Below, piece by piece: positions 34,759 to 44,154 of a DNA stretch of 64,000 nucleotides. The stretch lies in contig NZ_FNRM01000003.1 in the NCBI RefSeq assembly GCF_900107845.1, forward strand, positions 410,905 to 474,904, given 5' to 3'. Position numbers and translations under genes: made by a program. Each line of letters begins with the position of its first letter. The first letter of the stretch is position 1. This DNA is from Alkalimonas amylolytica (GTDB lineage Bacteria; Pseudomonadota; Gammaproteobacteria; Enterobacterales; Alteromonadaceae). The notes below the pieces were generated by a model. That model made no database searches. It was not told the DNA's origin and saw only the letters and a program-made list of their open reading frames with translations.

Positions 34759-35505
34759 TTAGTGCTCACTGCTTTGACCTTGCTTAAGCATGTTAATCAA
34801 AGCATCCACATCCAGTAAAGCACACATGTGTTGTTTTATCAGCCCGGCAAGCCAAGGCCTTTTCCCTGTTGACTCTCGCCACTTTACCTCATCCTGCGAT
34901 AAAGTCACTGTGTTGACCAATTTATCACAAGCCAAGCCCCAAGCAGTATTGCTTAACATTATAACATACTGATACTGATGCGATTCAGCTTGCTGCCTAT
35001 CAAATTTTTCTGGCATCACCCAAAGACCAGTATCCACCACATTGATTTTCTGTTCCCGCTGCAACATCACACCTTTAAACCAGGCTGGCTTGCCAGGCAT
35101 GGTGTTGATCGCCGTTAATTTATGGATCCCACCTAGCTCCTTTAATGGCAGCGCGACGGTAAGACCTGCCACACTAAAAAACAATGCCTGAAAGTCACCC
35201 TTGCGGTAGGCCTTATCCGAGCGAACACTATCCGCTGTAAACCCAGGTTGTGATTTGCGGCTAACGACAGCTTGTTCTAATTCAGTACTATCAAGTTTTG
35301 GCGGTGCCAGCGGCTTCGTTTCTTTCGCAACGACAGGAGCAGGCTCTGCTGCAACCTTGGTGGTCGTCACTTTCGCCAATAAAGACTCGAGCTTCTTTTT
35401 AACCTCTGGCTCTTCCCGGACAACCGCAGGCTGAATTTCATCATCGGTCAGTAAGGCGCTCAGATAATGCTGCATCACCTTCTGACTGCTGTATCGATCA
35501 GACAT
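34759..35505 (-). CDS. parP: CheW-like array localisation protein ParP
   Basis: A 248-residue protein. The first ~110 residues are polar with an alanine/proline/lysine stretch. The C-terminal half is a divergent CheW-like domain: YRKGDFQALFFSVAGLTVAL, LTAINTMPGKPAWFKGVML and VNVVDTG-like INVVDTGLWVMP. In Vibrio, ParP has this layout and ties CheA arrays to the polar ParC ATPase through its CheW-like domain. It overlaps parC by 8 bases and is followed by cheW, the order expected for parC-parP-cheW. The assignment rests on context and fold rather than close identity. Confidence 0.82.
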   Translation of the reverse strand: MSDRYSSQKVMQHYLSALLTDDEIQPAVVREEPEVKKKLESLLAKVTTTKVAAEPAPVVAKETKPLAPPKLDSTELEQAVVSRKSQPGFTADSVRSDKAYRKGDFQALFFSVAGLTVALPLKELGGIHKLTAINTMPGKPAWFKGVMLQREQKINVVDTGLWVMPEKFDRQQAESHQYQYVIMLSNTAWGLACDKLVNTVTLSQDEVKWRESTGKRPWLAGLIKQHMCALLDVDALINMLKQGQSSEH

Positions 35506-36286
35506 GGCCGCTCTCCGCAGGCAACTGCAGCAGATAACTTAGTAACGTATTGTAGGCAAAGACACCTCGCGAGCGTGGGGCAAACACAGGTGGTGGTGTT
35601 TGTGCCAGACTGGCGTCACGAAACTTGGTATCGACCGGCACAACAGCCGACCAGACTTTATCCTGGTACTTGGCTTTTAGCTCCTTATAGGCTTCAAGCG
35701 ATGCTTTGGTACGCTTATCGTACATGGTTGGAATAATGGTAAAACTATAATCTTTTTGCTGCGACTGACGCATCAAGCCCATGGTCGCAATCATTCGCTC
35801 CAGCCCTTTTATCGCCAAAAACTCCGTTTGCACCGGGATTAAGACCCGATCACTGGCAGCTAAAGCATTGACCATCAATACGCCCATCACAGGCGGACAA
35901 TCCAACAGGATGTAATCGTAATCTTTACTTAACTTACTTAAGCCCTTTCTTAAGATTAAACCCATGCCGTTTTTATTGCCCAGGGAGCGGTCAAGCGTCG
36001 CCAGTGCCATCGATGAAGGTAATATGTCCAGATTATCTACACCACTGGGACAGAGCGATTGCAAAATCTCTTCCCGGGTGATGTCTTTACCTCGCATAAA
36101 AATATCGTAAACACTGACCTCGAGCTCTTCGGCATCGATGCCAAAATAGTAGGTCATGGAAGCATGGGGATCGATATCAACCAACAATACCCGCTGGCCG
36201 CGCTCCGCCAACAAGGCTCCTAAAGTTACGGTGGTAGTGGTTTTACCAACGCCACCTTTCTGATTTGCTATTGTCCAAACAACCAC
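35498..36286 (-). CDS. parC: ParA-family ATPase ParC, polar localisation of chemotaxis arrays
   Basis: A 262-residue ParA/MinD ATPase. It begins VVVWTIANQKGGVGKTTTTV with the deviant Walker A KGGVGKTT, has the switch segment ILLDCPPVMGVLMVNALAAS (~residues 120-139), and FAPRSRGVFAYNTLLSYLL near the end. The homologous Vibrio ParC directs chemotaxis arrays to the old pole and is unrelated to topoisomerase IV ParC. I place the start at the GTG 36286, which has AGGA eight bases before it; an in-frame longer reading lies in motD. It starts 1 base after motD ends. Confidence 0.88.
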   Translation of the reverse strand: MVVWTIANQKGGVGKTTTTVTLGALLAERGQRVLLVDIDPHASMTYYFGIDAEELEVSVYDIFMRGKDITREEILQSLCPSGVDNLDILPSSMALATLDRSLGNKNGMGLILRKGLSKLSKDYDYILLDCPPVMGVLMVNALAASDRVLIPVQTEFLAIKGLERMIATMGLMRQSQQKDYSFTIIPTMYDKRTKASLEAYKELKAKYQDKVWSAVVPVDTKFRDASLAQTPPPVFAPRSRGVFAYNTLLSYLLQLPAESGHV

Positions 36287-36287
36287 A

Positions 36288-37274
36288 TTAAGGTTCCTGC
36301 TGTTGAGGCGATGCCGGAGGTGGCTCTTCGTCGCGGGTAGTGATGCGAATACCGCCACCAGGCAAGCGAATCACCCGAATACTGCCATCCTCCTGCGTAA
36401 TATTCTCCAGTTGCTGAATGACCTCAGCCGGTATTTCAGGCGGCGCTTCAGACATATCGATAGCCGCATCGTCTGCGCGATAACCATACTTTGAAATCGC
36501 GATCACCACACGTCGGTTTTCAGCCCGTCCGTCTGCAGTGGTATTATCCGCCGTCGGATAAAACTCACCATAGCCTTCAATCGCCATGCGTTGCGGTGCA
36601 ACGGCCAAAGCCTCTAACAATCTCAATACGGATGTCGCACGGGCAACAGATAATTCCCAATTGGAGGCGAAAAGCTCATTGTTAATCGGCACATTATCAG
36701 TATAGCCACGAACCCGGATAAAGTTGTTGATGGGCACAATAATACCAGCGATTTCATCCAGTACGGCCTGCGCCGATAAAGTAGCTGTAGCGCTGCCACT
36801 AGGAAACAATAAACCACTGTTCAGTTCAATAGTCAGCCAGTTCTCATCCTGTTCCACTTTGGCCAAACCTTGCTCCATCAGATGCGCCAGAGCTTCATTT
36901 AACTCGGCTTCCAGCGAACTCAGTGGCGAACCTAGTAAGCGCTCGGTCACTTCGGATAAATCCGTTGCATCCGCCACCAAGTCAGGGCCTTTCGCCGGTT
37001 CCAGCGAAGCACCAAACAAATCAAAATCGCTTTGTGGGCCTGGCTCTGGCAACACAGAGGTCCCTTCCACCCCTGTGCCAGTGCGATCCGGCCGCTCAAA
37101 AATTTTGGTGAGCGTATCCGATAAAGCCCGATACTCTTCGTCCTTCACGATGGACATGGCATACAGCACCACAAAGAGGGCAAACATCAATGTCATGTAA
37201 TCGGCATAGGAAACCAACCAGCGATCCAGCTCTTCGCCTTCAACTTTCTGGTGTTTGTTCTTATGCCGGTACAT
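36288..37274 (-). CDS. motD: Flagellar stator protein MotD (MotB-like, OmpA domain)
   Basis: A 328-residue stator B-subunit. The plug and membrane helix is WLVSYADYMTLMFALFVVLY (~residues 19-38) with the proton-channel aspartate in SYADYM. The periplasmic peptidoglycan-binding OmpA domain (~155-270) contains RGYTDNVPINNELFASNWEL and RRVVIAISK. The C-terminal tail is acidic/proline-rich and ends in a glutamine-rich stretch. It works with MotC, encoded 8 bases upstream. The MotCD pair is the second stator in pseudomonads; whether another stator exists lies outside this window. Confidence 0.92.
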   Translation of the reverse strand: MYRHKNKHQKVEGEELDRWLVSYADYMTLMFALFVVLYAMSIVKDEEYRALSDTLTKIFERPDRTGTGVEGTSVLPEPGPQSDFDLFGASLEPAKGPDLVADATDLSEVTERLLGSPLSSLEAELNEALAHLMEQGLAKVEQDENWLTIELNSGLLFPSGSATATLSAQAVLDEIAGIIVPINNFIRVRGYTDNVPINNELFASNWELSVARATSVLRLLEALAVAPQRMAIEGYGEFYPTADNTTADGRAENRRVVIAISKYGYRADDAAIDMSEAPPEIPAEVIQQLENITQEDGSIRVIRLPGGGIRITTRDEEPPPASPQQQEP

Positions 37275-37282
37275 GCTGCTAG

Positions 37283-38026
37283 CTACCCCGCACGATAGGC
37301 GTTGAGTTTGCGTTCAATGGTGCGCGGGTTTTCACCATGCGCAATCGAAATGAGCCCTTCGATGATCATTTCATGATGCAAGGTGTGTTGATGCACCAGG
37401 TTTTTTAGTTTATTACCAACCGGTATAAAAATCAGGTTGGCAAAGCCAACACCGTAAATGGTAGCCACAAAGGCTGTGGCAATCCCAAGGCCAAGCATTT
37501 CGGGATCGGTAATATTCGCCATCGCCTGAATTAAGCCTAGTACTGCGCCAACAATACCAATGGTCGGGCTATAACCACCCATCGCTTCAAAAATCTTAGC
37601 ACCACGCAGGAGTCGCTCACGCTCCAACGTCAGTTCGGCATCCAGCGTATCCTGCAACACCTTTGGATCCACGCCATCCACCAGCAGATTTAAACCGCGA
37701 TGAACAAAGGGGTCGTCTTCTTCCAAAGCGGTGTTTTCCAACGCCAGGAAACCACTGGCTCGAGCCGCATTGCTCCACTCAATCATTCGATCAACCATGC
37801 TGTTGGTCGGCAAGCTATGTCCCCGAACCACCCAAGGCAGTATCTGCAAGCCCAGCTTGAACTGGGAGAAGGGCGTTTGTACCATTACAGCACCTAGCGT
37901 GCCACCCACCACAATAATAAAAGCTGGCAGGTGCAATAAGGTGAAAATCGACCCACCTTCCAGAGCAAAGCCACCCACCACACCGACGATGGCGACAAAA
38001 AAACCAATCAGCGCAAGTTTATCCAT
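37283..38026 (-). CDS. motC: Flagellar stator protein MotC (MotA-like)
   Basis: A 247-residue MotA/PomA-family protein with four membrane segments: [33 protein letters not shown], and the pair around [14 protein letters not shown] and [20 protein letters not shown] (~residues 153-205). The cytoplasmic loop holds charged torque residues ([20 protein letters not shown] region). It forms the ion channel of the stator with MotD. It overlaps cheB by 8 bases. Confidence 0.93.
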   Translation of the reverse strand: MDKLALIGFFVAIVGVVGGFALEGGSIFTLLHLPAFIIVVGGTLGAVMVQTPFSQFKLGLQILPWVVRGHSLPTNSMVDRMIEWSNAARASGFLALENTALEEDDPFVHRGLNLLVDGVDPKVLQDTLDAELTLERERLLRGAKIFEAMGGYSPTIGIVGAVLGLIQAMANITDPEMLGLGIATAFVATIYGVGFANLIFIPVGNKLKNLVHQHTLHHEMIIEGLISIAHGENPRTIERKLNAYRAG

Positions 38027-39134
38027 GCATCACTTCAGCTATAAGTTTGCTGGCTGTATCTGCCAAGCTGACTTCGGCATCCATTAATCCGGCAGCCGCA
38101 ACAGCCTGAGGCATACCATAGACGACACAGCTGGCCTCATCCTGAGCCCAAATACGAGAACCATATTGTTTTAATAAACGGGCGCCTTCACGTCCATCCG
38201 AGCCCATACCGGTTAAAATGACAGCTAACACCTGATCTCTGTACACTCTGGCAGCGCTGCCGAAAGTTATGTCCACACTGGGTTTGAAGGTAATGCGTGG
38301 CGAATCATCCTCTTTGATTCGAAGCCTTGCCTGATCAGCTTTACCTTCTATCAGCATTTGTTTTCCGCCGGGTGCCAAATAAGCCACACCAGGCTTGAGT
38401 ACATCATTGTCTTCGGCTTCTTTGACAGAAATTTTAGCCAACCCATTCAAACGGGTAGCAAAAGCACCGGTAAAAGCAGCTGGCATATGCTGAATTAACA
38501 CGATCGGAAGAGGGAAGTTAGCAGGTAATTCGGTAATAATTTTTTGCAAAGCAACAGGGCCGCCGGTCGAGGTCCCAATCGCAAGTAATTTATAGTCCTT
38601 GCCACTGGCTTTGAAAGGTGCTGAAGTTGCAGGCCGGCTTACCGGCGAAGTGTCCTTTAAGCGCTCGGCTAATTTAGGCCGTTCAAAACCACTTCGAGTT
38701 AAAGCCGGACGTGCAGTCGCCACAGGACGACCCGGTAAGCGACGGGCAACAGCTTTCACCCGCTGACGGAGCAGTGCAATAGCATCGTCTTTATCTCTGG
38801 CTATGTCTTCAAACTTTTTTGGTAAAAAGTCTACTGCCCCCGCATCCAATGCATCCAATGTGGCTTTAGCACCTTCGTGAGTCAACGAAGAAAACATCAG
38901 AATTGGGATCCGCTGTTGCTTCATAATTTCACGAACAGCGGTGATACCATCCATCACCGGCATTTCGATGTCCATGGTGATGACATCAGGCTTGAGCGCT
39001 ATCGCCTTTTCAACTGCTTGCTGGCCATTATTTGCGGTATCAATAACGTCCAGCTCAGCATCGGCATTTAGGATTTCGGTTAAGCGGCGACGAAAAAAGC
39101 TGGAATCATCTACCACCAGAACTTTTATAGCCAT
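38019..39134 (-). CDS. cheB: Chemotaxis methylesterase/glutamine deamidase CheB
   Basis: A 371-residue CheB. The N-terminal receiver domain has acidic Asp9/Asp10 and the phosphorylation site Asp55 in [12 protein letters not shown]. An unusually long basic, proline-rich linker (~residues 125-180) leads to the esterase domain: nucleophile region [26 protein letters not shown] and [13 protein letters not shown]. It removes methyl groups from receptors when phosphorylated by CheA. No cheR is in the window. It is 12 bases downstream of cheA. Confidence 0.96.
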   Translation of the reverse strand: MAIKVLVVDDSSFFRRRLTEILNADAELDVIDTANNGQQAVEKAIALKPDVITMDIEMPVMDGITAVREIMKQQRIPILMFSSLTHEGAKATLDALDAGAVDFLPKKFEDIARDKDDAIALLRQRVKAVARRLPGRPVATARPALTRSGFERPKLAERLKDTSPVSRPATSAPFKASGKDYKLLAIGTSTGGPVALQKIITELPANFPLPIVLIQHMPAAFTGAFATRLNGLAKISVKEAEDNDVLKPGVAYLAPGGKQMLIEGKADQARLRIKEDDSPRITFKPSVDITFGSAARVYRDQVLAVILTGMGSDGREGARLLKQYGSRIWAQDEASCVVYGMPQAVAAAGLMDAEVSLADTASKLIAEVMHG

Positions 39135-39146
39135 TGAATACTCGCT

Positions 39147-41318
39147 TTAGCTTGCAGTTTTAGCAAATCGCTCAAGTTTTATTTTCGACTTTCTGGCGTA
39201 ATGTTTGAGTAAGCTCGGGACATCCAGAATAAGTGCAATGCCACCATCGGATGTAATAGTTGCCCCAGCCATGCCGGGTGTACCTTGCAACAAGTTATCC
39301 AGCGGCTTAATAACAACTTCTTCCTGACCTATCAGCGAATCAACAACAAAGCCTATTTTTTGCGTACCTAATTGCAAAATTACAACATGGCCTTGCTCAC
39401 GTCGCACTGTTTTGCTGGATCCTTTCACCAGCCAATGTTCGAGATAAAACAATGGAATGGCTTTATCACGTACGATGATGGTCAACTGGCCATCGACATT
39501 ATTGGTTTTTGCCAGGTCAAGCTGCACAATTTCATCAATGGTACCAAGCGGTAAGGCGAACGTCTGTTTACCAACGACCACCATCAGTGTTGGTAAAATC
39601 GCCAGAGTTAGCGGTACTTTAATTTCAAGTAAGGTGCCTTTACCGAGCTGGGAGTTGATATGCACACTGCCATTGAGCTGGGTGATTTTGGTTTTCACCA
39701 CATCCATGCCAACACCGCGACCGGAAATATCCGAGATTTGCTCTTTGGTCGAAAAACCCGGTGCAAAAATGAGGTTGAACGCCTCAGTATCGGACATGCG
39801 AGCAGCCGCATCTACATCCAGAATACCGCGCTTGATAGCAATGCCTTTTAATTTTTCTGGGTCCATCCCTGCCCCATCATCCTCGATGGTCAGCAAAATA
39901 TGATCACCCGCTTGCTCCGCCGCCAGTTTGACTTTCCCTGTGCGATCTTTGCCTGCAGCTTGGCGCACATCAGGCATCTCAATGCCATGATCTACCGAAT
40001 TACGCACCAAATGCACCAAAGGATCCGCTAAGGCCTCTACCAGGTTTTTATCCAGATCAGTCTCTTCGCCTTCAAGTTCCAGCGTAATATCTTTCTTTAA
40101 TGACCGAGCCAGATCGCGAACGACCCGGGGGAAGCGGCCAAACACCTTTTTAATGGGTTGCATCCGGGTTTTCATCACTGCACCCTGGATATCGGCCGTA
40201 ACCACATCGAGGTTGGCGATGGCCTTACCCATCTCCTCATCTTTGGTGCTGGTCGCCAGGCTCACCAAGCGGTTGCGGACCAATACCAGCTCACCCACCA
40301 TATTCATAATTTCATCAAGACGCTTGGTATCCACCCGCACCGTGGTTTCAGGCTGAGCTGCTGGCGGCGCAGCGGGAGCGGCAGTTGCTGGTTTAGTTGC
40401 TGCAGGAGCTACGGCGCTTGAAGCTGGCGCCGTTGCAGCTTGTTCAGGTACCTTAGGAGCAGGCTTGCGCTCAACCGGTGCACTTGCTTGTGCTGCTGGC
40501 TGAGGCGATTTACCTTTACCATGCAATTCATCCAACAAAGACTCAAATTCATCGTCGGTGATTTCATCGTCTTTTGCCTGAGAAGCCGCTGCAGCAGGCT
40601 TAGCTGGCGCAGTGGCGGCAGGTTTGGAGGCAGCCGCAGGTGTTTCTGCCTCCGCCCTGAAGCTGCCTTTGCCATGCAATTGATCTAAAATAGCTTCGAA
40701 CTCTTCATCGGTCATATCACCTTGCAAGTCCGGGTCAACCATAGACTGGCTTGGTGCACTGCTTTGGCCAGGCGCTTTACCGCCGTGCAGCTCATCCAGC
40801 AAGCGTTCGAATTCATCTTCATCAATGTCATCAATGCTATCAGAAGTATCCGTTGCAGATGCAACTGGCTCGGGCTCTGGTGCAGCTGTAGCAGCAACAG
40901 GAGCAACCACTGGCGCACTGCTGCCGTCATCCGGCTCACTAAGCCGATGCAAGGCATCAAGCAGTGCCGGATCGGCCGGAGTCAAAGGTTGCCGGTTTTG
41001 CACCTCTACAAACATCGCATTCACAGTATCTAACGACTGCAGAATAACATCCATTAGCTCAGGTGTGACCTGACGCTTGCCAGTACGAAGGATGTCAAAG
41101 ACGTTTTCTGCGCCGTGGCAGGCATCCACTAATTCGGTCAGCGATAGGAAACCAGCACCCCCTTTGACGGTATGAAAACCTCTGAAGATCGCATTAAGCA
41201 AATTAGAGTCTTCAGGGTTGTTTTCCAACTCAACCAGTTGCTCTTGCAACAGCTCCAGGATTTCCCCGGCTTCCACCAGAAAGTCCTGTAGAATGTCTTC
41301 ATCCATATCAAAGCTCAT
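39147..41318 (-). CDS. cheA: Chemotaxis histidine kinase CheA
   Basis: A 723-residue CheA. The P1 HPt domain has phospho-His49 in GFHTVKGGAGFL. Residues ~130-335 form an alanine/proline-rich linker holding three copies of an acidic motif ending L-H-G (~166-181, 203-218, 254-269); no ordinary P2 domain is evident. Then come P3 (DTKRLDEIMNMVGELVLVRN), P4 ATPase (LVRNSVDHGIE, GAGMDPEK, FAPGFSTKEQISDISGRGVG) and the CheW-like P5 domain. It feeds CheY and CheB. The linker motifs are candidates for binding CheY, CheB or ParP. Confidence 0.96.
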   Translation of the reverse strand: MSFDMDEDILQDFLVEAGEILELLQEQLVELENNPEDSNLLNAIFRGFHTVKGGAGFLSLTELVDACHGAENVFDILRTGKRQVTPELMDVILQSLDTVNAMFVEVQNRQPLTPADPALLDALHRLSEPDDGSSAPVVAPVAATAAPEPEPVASATDTSDSIDDIDEDEFERLLDELHGGKAPGQSSAPSQSMVDPDLQGDMTDEEFEAILDQLHGKGSFRAEAETPAAASKPAATAPAKPAAAASQAKDDEITDDEFESLLDELHGKGKSPQPAAQASAPVERKPAPKVPEQAATAPASSAVAPAATKPATAAPAAPPAAQPETTVRVDTKRLDEIMNMVGELVLVRNRLVSLATSTKDEEMGKAIANLDVVTADIQGAVMKTRMQPIKKVFGRFPRVVRDLARSLKKDITLELEGEETDLDKNLVEALADPLVHLVRNSVDHGIEMPDVRQAAGKDRTGKVKLAAEQAGDHILLTIEDDGAGMDPEKLKGIAIKRGILDVDAAARMSDTEAFNLIFAPGFSTKEQISDISGRGVGMDVVKTKITQLNGSVHINSQLGKGTLLEIKVPLTLAILPTLMVVVGKQTFALPLGTIDEIVQLDLAKTNNVDGQLTIIVRDKAIPLFYLEHWLVKGSSKTVRREQGHVVILQLGTQKIGFVVDSLIGQEEVVIKPLDNLLQGTPGMAGATITSDGGIALILDVPSLLKHYARKSKIKLERFAKTAS

Positions 41319-41331
41319 GCTTGGCCACCTC

Positions 41332-42093
41332 TTAAAACCCTAAACTCGACAAAAGATCATCCACGTCATCCTGCCCAGTAACCACATCATCACGACCTTC
41401 GGCATCGATGATTGGGCCTTCGGCTTCTGCAGCCGCTTTCGGTTTCTTCACTTTTGGTGGTTTGGATGTGTCTGGCAGTAAATCCGGGTTGCTTTCTCCA
41501 AAGGCAGTCAGCAAGCCAATCAGACTATCTTCAACTTCACGGACCAACTCAATCACCCGCCGCAGAATTTGCCCGGTGAGATCCTGATAGTCCTGTGCCA
41601 TCAGCACTTCAGTTAATAAGCTATTTAAAGTGCCAGCATCAGCATTGGCCTGATCGAGAAAGCCATTCAGATTGTGACACAGAGATTTAAACTCACCGAC
41701 TTTTAAATCACGAGTCATTAAACGCTGCCAGTCCGGTAATATACTTTGCAGGTTTTGACCCAATTGGTCGGCTATGGGCAAACAGGACTCCACCGCATCC
41801 ATGGTTTTATTCGCAGCCTGTTCGGTCATGTCAATCACGTGATTCAAACGCTTTTTAGCATCTGGAATATCTTCTTCCAGTAAGTTATTGAGCGATGGAT
41901 CCAGTTGGAAGTTCTTCAGCGAATCATGCAGTTGACGAGTCAGCTTCCCGACTTCAGAAAAAAGCTCTGCGGAGCCTGGTACGGCAATCTGCTGTACCAG
42001 TTGATTAGCCGCTTCATTTTCACCCATCTCAAGTAACTGAACCAGCTCTTTGGCCTGCTCCAATGAAATGGATGGTGCTGTGAGTGCGGACAT
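41332..42093 (-). CDS. cheZ: CheY phosphatase CheZ
   Basis: A 253-residue CheZ, all helical. The catalytic-site helix is MAQDYQDLTGQILRRVIELV (~residues 165-184), where the D-Y-Q-D-L-T-G segment carries the glutamine that acts on CheY-P. The C-terminal peptide DDVDDLLSSLGF is the CheY-binding tail. An extra acidic/lysine-rich region (~205-235) precedes it. It lies 26 bases after cheY. Confidence 0.95.
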   Translation of the reverse strand: MSALTAPSISLEQAKELVQLLEMGENEAANQLVQQIAVPGSAELFSEVGKLTRQLHDSLKNFQLDPSLNNLLEEDIPDAKKRLNHVIDMTEQAANKTMDAVESCLPIADQLGQNLQSILPDWQRLMTRDLKVGEFKSLCHNLNGFLDQANADAGTLNSLLTEVLMAQDYQDLTGQILRRVIELVREVEDSLIGLLTAFGESNPDLLPDTSKPPKVKKPKAAAEAEGPIIDAEGRDDVVTGQDDVDDLLSSLGF

Positions 42094-42119
42094 TGCATTA
42101 CTCCCTTGTCTGCGTCAGA

Positions 42120-42503
42120 TTATCCAATCCTTTCAAACACTTTGGATAACTTTTCTTGCAAGGTTGCTGCAGTAAACGGCTTGACAATATAGCCATTTAC
42201 ACCGGCCTGAGCCGCGGCAATGATTTGTTCTTTCTTGGCTTCTGCAGTTACCATCAGCACTGGAATGTGCTTTAACTTATCATCGGCACGTATTGCCCGA
42301 AGTAAGTCAATGCCCTGCATGCCAGGCATGTTCCAGTCGGTCACCACGAAGTCGAAATCACCGCTTTGCAGCATTGGTAATGCCGTGCTGCCGTCATCTG
42401 CTTCAGAAACATTGGTAAAACCAAGATCTCTAAGCAAGTTTTTAATAATTCGACGCATAGTGGAGAAATCATCTACCACCAGAATTTTCATGTTCTTATC
42501 CAA
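42120..42503 (-). CDS. cheY: Chemotaxis response regulator CheY
   Basis: A 127-residue single-domain receiver. Acidic pocket Asp11/Asp12, phosphorylation site Asp56 in [10 protein letters not shown], Thr of [10 protein letters not shown] and Lys of [11 protein letters not shown] are all present. Phosphorylated CheY binds FliM and FliN at the motor switch. The start is a TTG (42503) with GGAGGGG shortly upstream; the alternative is an ATG four codons later. Homologues begin [12 protein letters not shown], which favours the TTG. It is preceded by a short gap with a possible sigma-28 site. Confidence 0.95.
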   Translation of the reverse strand: MDKNMKILVVDDFSTMRRIIKNLLRDLGFTNVSEADDGSTALPMLQSGDFDFVVTDWNMPGMQGIDLLRAIRADDKLKHIPVLMVTAEAKKEQIIAAAQAGVNGYIVKPFTAATLQEKLSKVFERIG

Positions 42504-42526
42504 AATCCCCTCCGCTGAGAAAATCG

Positions 42527-42534
42527 TTATCGGA
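42527..42534 (-). promoter_or_regulatory. Possible sigma-28 (FliA) -10 element before cheY
   Basis: TCCGATAA on the minus strand matches 7 of 8 bases of the FliA -10 consensus GCCGATAA and lies 24 bases before the cheY start. The matching -35 is poor, so this is tentative. Confidence 0.3.
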
Positions 42535-42553
42535 CATGTTCAATAACTATTAA

Positions 42554-43273
42554 TTACAACCAATCCTGCATTCTGGACTTTAAACGAACCAGCGCCTGAC
42601 TATGGATTTGACTGACCCGGGACTCACTGACATTCAGTACGGCTCCGATCTCTTTCAAGTTTAGCTCATCATTGTAATACAGTGATAGTACTAATGCTTC
42701 CCGCTCGGGCAAATTGCTGATGGTCTCCATCAGACTGTGTTGAAACGCTGCATTCGCCTGCGTTTCATACAACTGATCGGTTTCCCGCTCATCGGCTGTT
42801 GCCAGTACATCGTCCGAAACGCCCAAATCCTCAATTCCCAGGATCCGGCCGCAACTAACATCACTCAGCATATGATGGTACTCATCTAAGGATATATCAA
42901 GTTTTTCAGCAACTTCTATATCTTTAACATCTCTGCCAAGCTCTGCTTCCAATTCCGCAATGGTCTCAGCGATTAAGCGGGCATTACGATGAACCGAGCG
43001 TGGTGTCCAGTCACCGCGGCGCATTTCGTCCAACATAGCACCACGAATGCGGATACCAGCAAAGGTTTCAAAACTAGCCCCTTTGCTACCATCAAAATTC
43101 TTCGCAGCTTCCATCAAGCCAATCATGCCGGACTGTATCAAGTCATCGACTTGTACACTGGCCGGCAGCCGTGCAAGCAAGTGGTAGGCAATGCGTTTAA
43201 CCAGAGGGGCATGGCGCTCAATCAGTTGGTTTAATTGATCCGCTGCACCATAAGCAGACAATTTCGCATTCAC
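42554..43273 (-). CDS. fliA: Flagellar sigma factor FliA (sigma-28)
   Basis: A 239-residue sigma-28. Region 2 has PASVQVDDLIQSGMIGLMEA and FETFAGIRIRGAMLDEMRR; region 3 spans ~residues 90-140; region 4 ends NLKEIGAVLNVSESRVSQIH. It drives the late flagellar and chemotaxis genes until held by FlgM (not in this window). It overlaps flhG by 4 bases and precedes cheY by 50. Confidence 0.97.
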   Translation of the reverse strand: MNAKLSAYGAADQLNQLIERHAPLVKRIAYHLLARLPASVQVDDLIQSGMIGLMEAAKNFDGSKGASFETFAGIRIRGAMLDEMRRGDWTPRSVHRNARLIAETIAELEAELGRDVKDIEVAEKLDISLDEYHHMLSDVSCGRILGIEDLGVSDDVLATADERETDQLYETQANAAFQHSLMETISNLPEREALVLSLYYNDELNLKEIGAVLNVSESRVSQIHSQALVRLKSRMQDWL

Positions 43274-44154
43274 GCTAAACCTCGCTGGGTTTTATCGGGT
43301 TGCTGGACCAATTGCTCTAGAAAAAACTCAAGATGACCAGAGGCACCCGCTGGGGCTGGCCATTTCACCACTTTCATGGCCAGAGACTTGACCGCCAGAC
43401 TGGCTCCGGTTTTTGGAAAGGCTTCCACAAAAGCCCGCTGCTTTCGTGCGGCTTTACGGACATTTTCATCATAAGGAATGGTTGCCACTAACTCCAGGTT
43501 GACATCCAAAAAGCGATCGGTAACCCGGGTCAATTTGGCAAAGAGCTCCTGACCTTCGCGCAAACTACGCACCATATTGGCGATGATTTTAAAGCGTTGC
43601 ACCTCGTGGTCGCGACTGAGTATTTTCATCAGGGCATAGGCATCGGTGATGGAGGAAGGTTCATCACACACCACCACCAGAACATCCTGTGATGCCCTGG
43701 AGAAGCTCATGACCATATCAGATATACCCGCAGCCGTATCAATCAGCAGGATATCAACCCGGGTTTTCATTTCACTGAAAGCACGAATTAAGCCCGCATG
43801 CTCTGCCGGGCTTAATTCGGTCATATTCTGTGAGCCTGATGTGGCAGGAATAATTTTGATGCCGGCTGGTCCTTCGATCAGAATATCATCCAGTTCTGCT
43901 TCACCGGAGAGCACATGCGACAAATTCTTGTGCACCCGAAGTCCCAGCATAACATCGCAGTTGGCTAAGCCTAAATCGGCATCCAACACCATAACGCGCT
44001 TGCCCAGCTGTGCCATGGCAATAGCAAGATTGAGTGAGACATTGGTCTTGCCAACGCCGCCTTTACCACCGGTAATTGCGATAACTTTGACCATGTTCGT
44101 TTTCATTGTCCTCAGACCTGCGGCCTGATCGTCGATGTGCTCATGACTATGCAT
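43270..44154 (-). CDS. flhG: Flagellar number regulator FlhG (FleN/MinD-like ATPase)
   Basis: A 294-residue MinD-type ATPase. The N-terminal DQAAGLR motif (near residue 9), conserved in FlhG/FleN, is followed by Walker A GGKGGVGKTN and VMVLDADLGLANCDVMLGL. It limits polar flagella to one by restraining FlhF and the FlrA/FleQ regulator. I start at the ATG 44154, which keeps the DQAAGLR motif and overlaps the flhF stop by 8 bases (ATGCATAG); an ATG 8 codons earlier adds residues of no known use. Confidence 0.95.
   Translation of the reverse strand: MHSHEHIDDQAAGLRTMKTNMVKVIAITGGKGGVGKTNVSLNLAIAMAQLGKRVMVLDADLGLANCDVMLGLRVHKNLSHVLSGEAELDDILIEGPAGIKIIPATSGSQNMTELSPAEHAGLIRAFSEMKTRVDILLIDTAAGISDMVMSFSRASQDVLVVVCDEPSSITDAYALMKILSRDHEVQRFKIIANMVRSLREGQELFAKLTRVTDRFLDVNLELVATIPYDENVRKAARKQRAFVEAFPKTGASLAVKSLAMKVVKWPAPAGASGHLEFFLEQLVQQPDKTQRGLA

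Noticed and set aside
35498..36286. Reading parC as topoisomerase IV subunit or plasmid partition gene
   Set aside because: Sequence is a ParA-type ATPase, and the chemotaxis setting and chromosomal gene order argue against a plasmid or topoisomerase.
36288..37274. Possibility that the MotB-like gene is an OmpA/PAL outer-membrane protein
   Set aside because: The N-terminal SYADYMTLMFALFVVLYAM helix and pairing with the MotA-like gene show it is a stator subunit.
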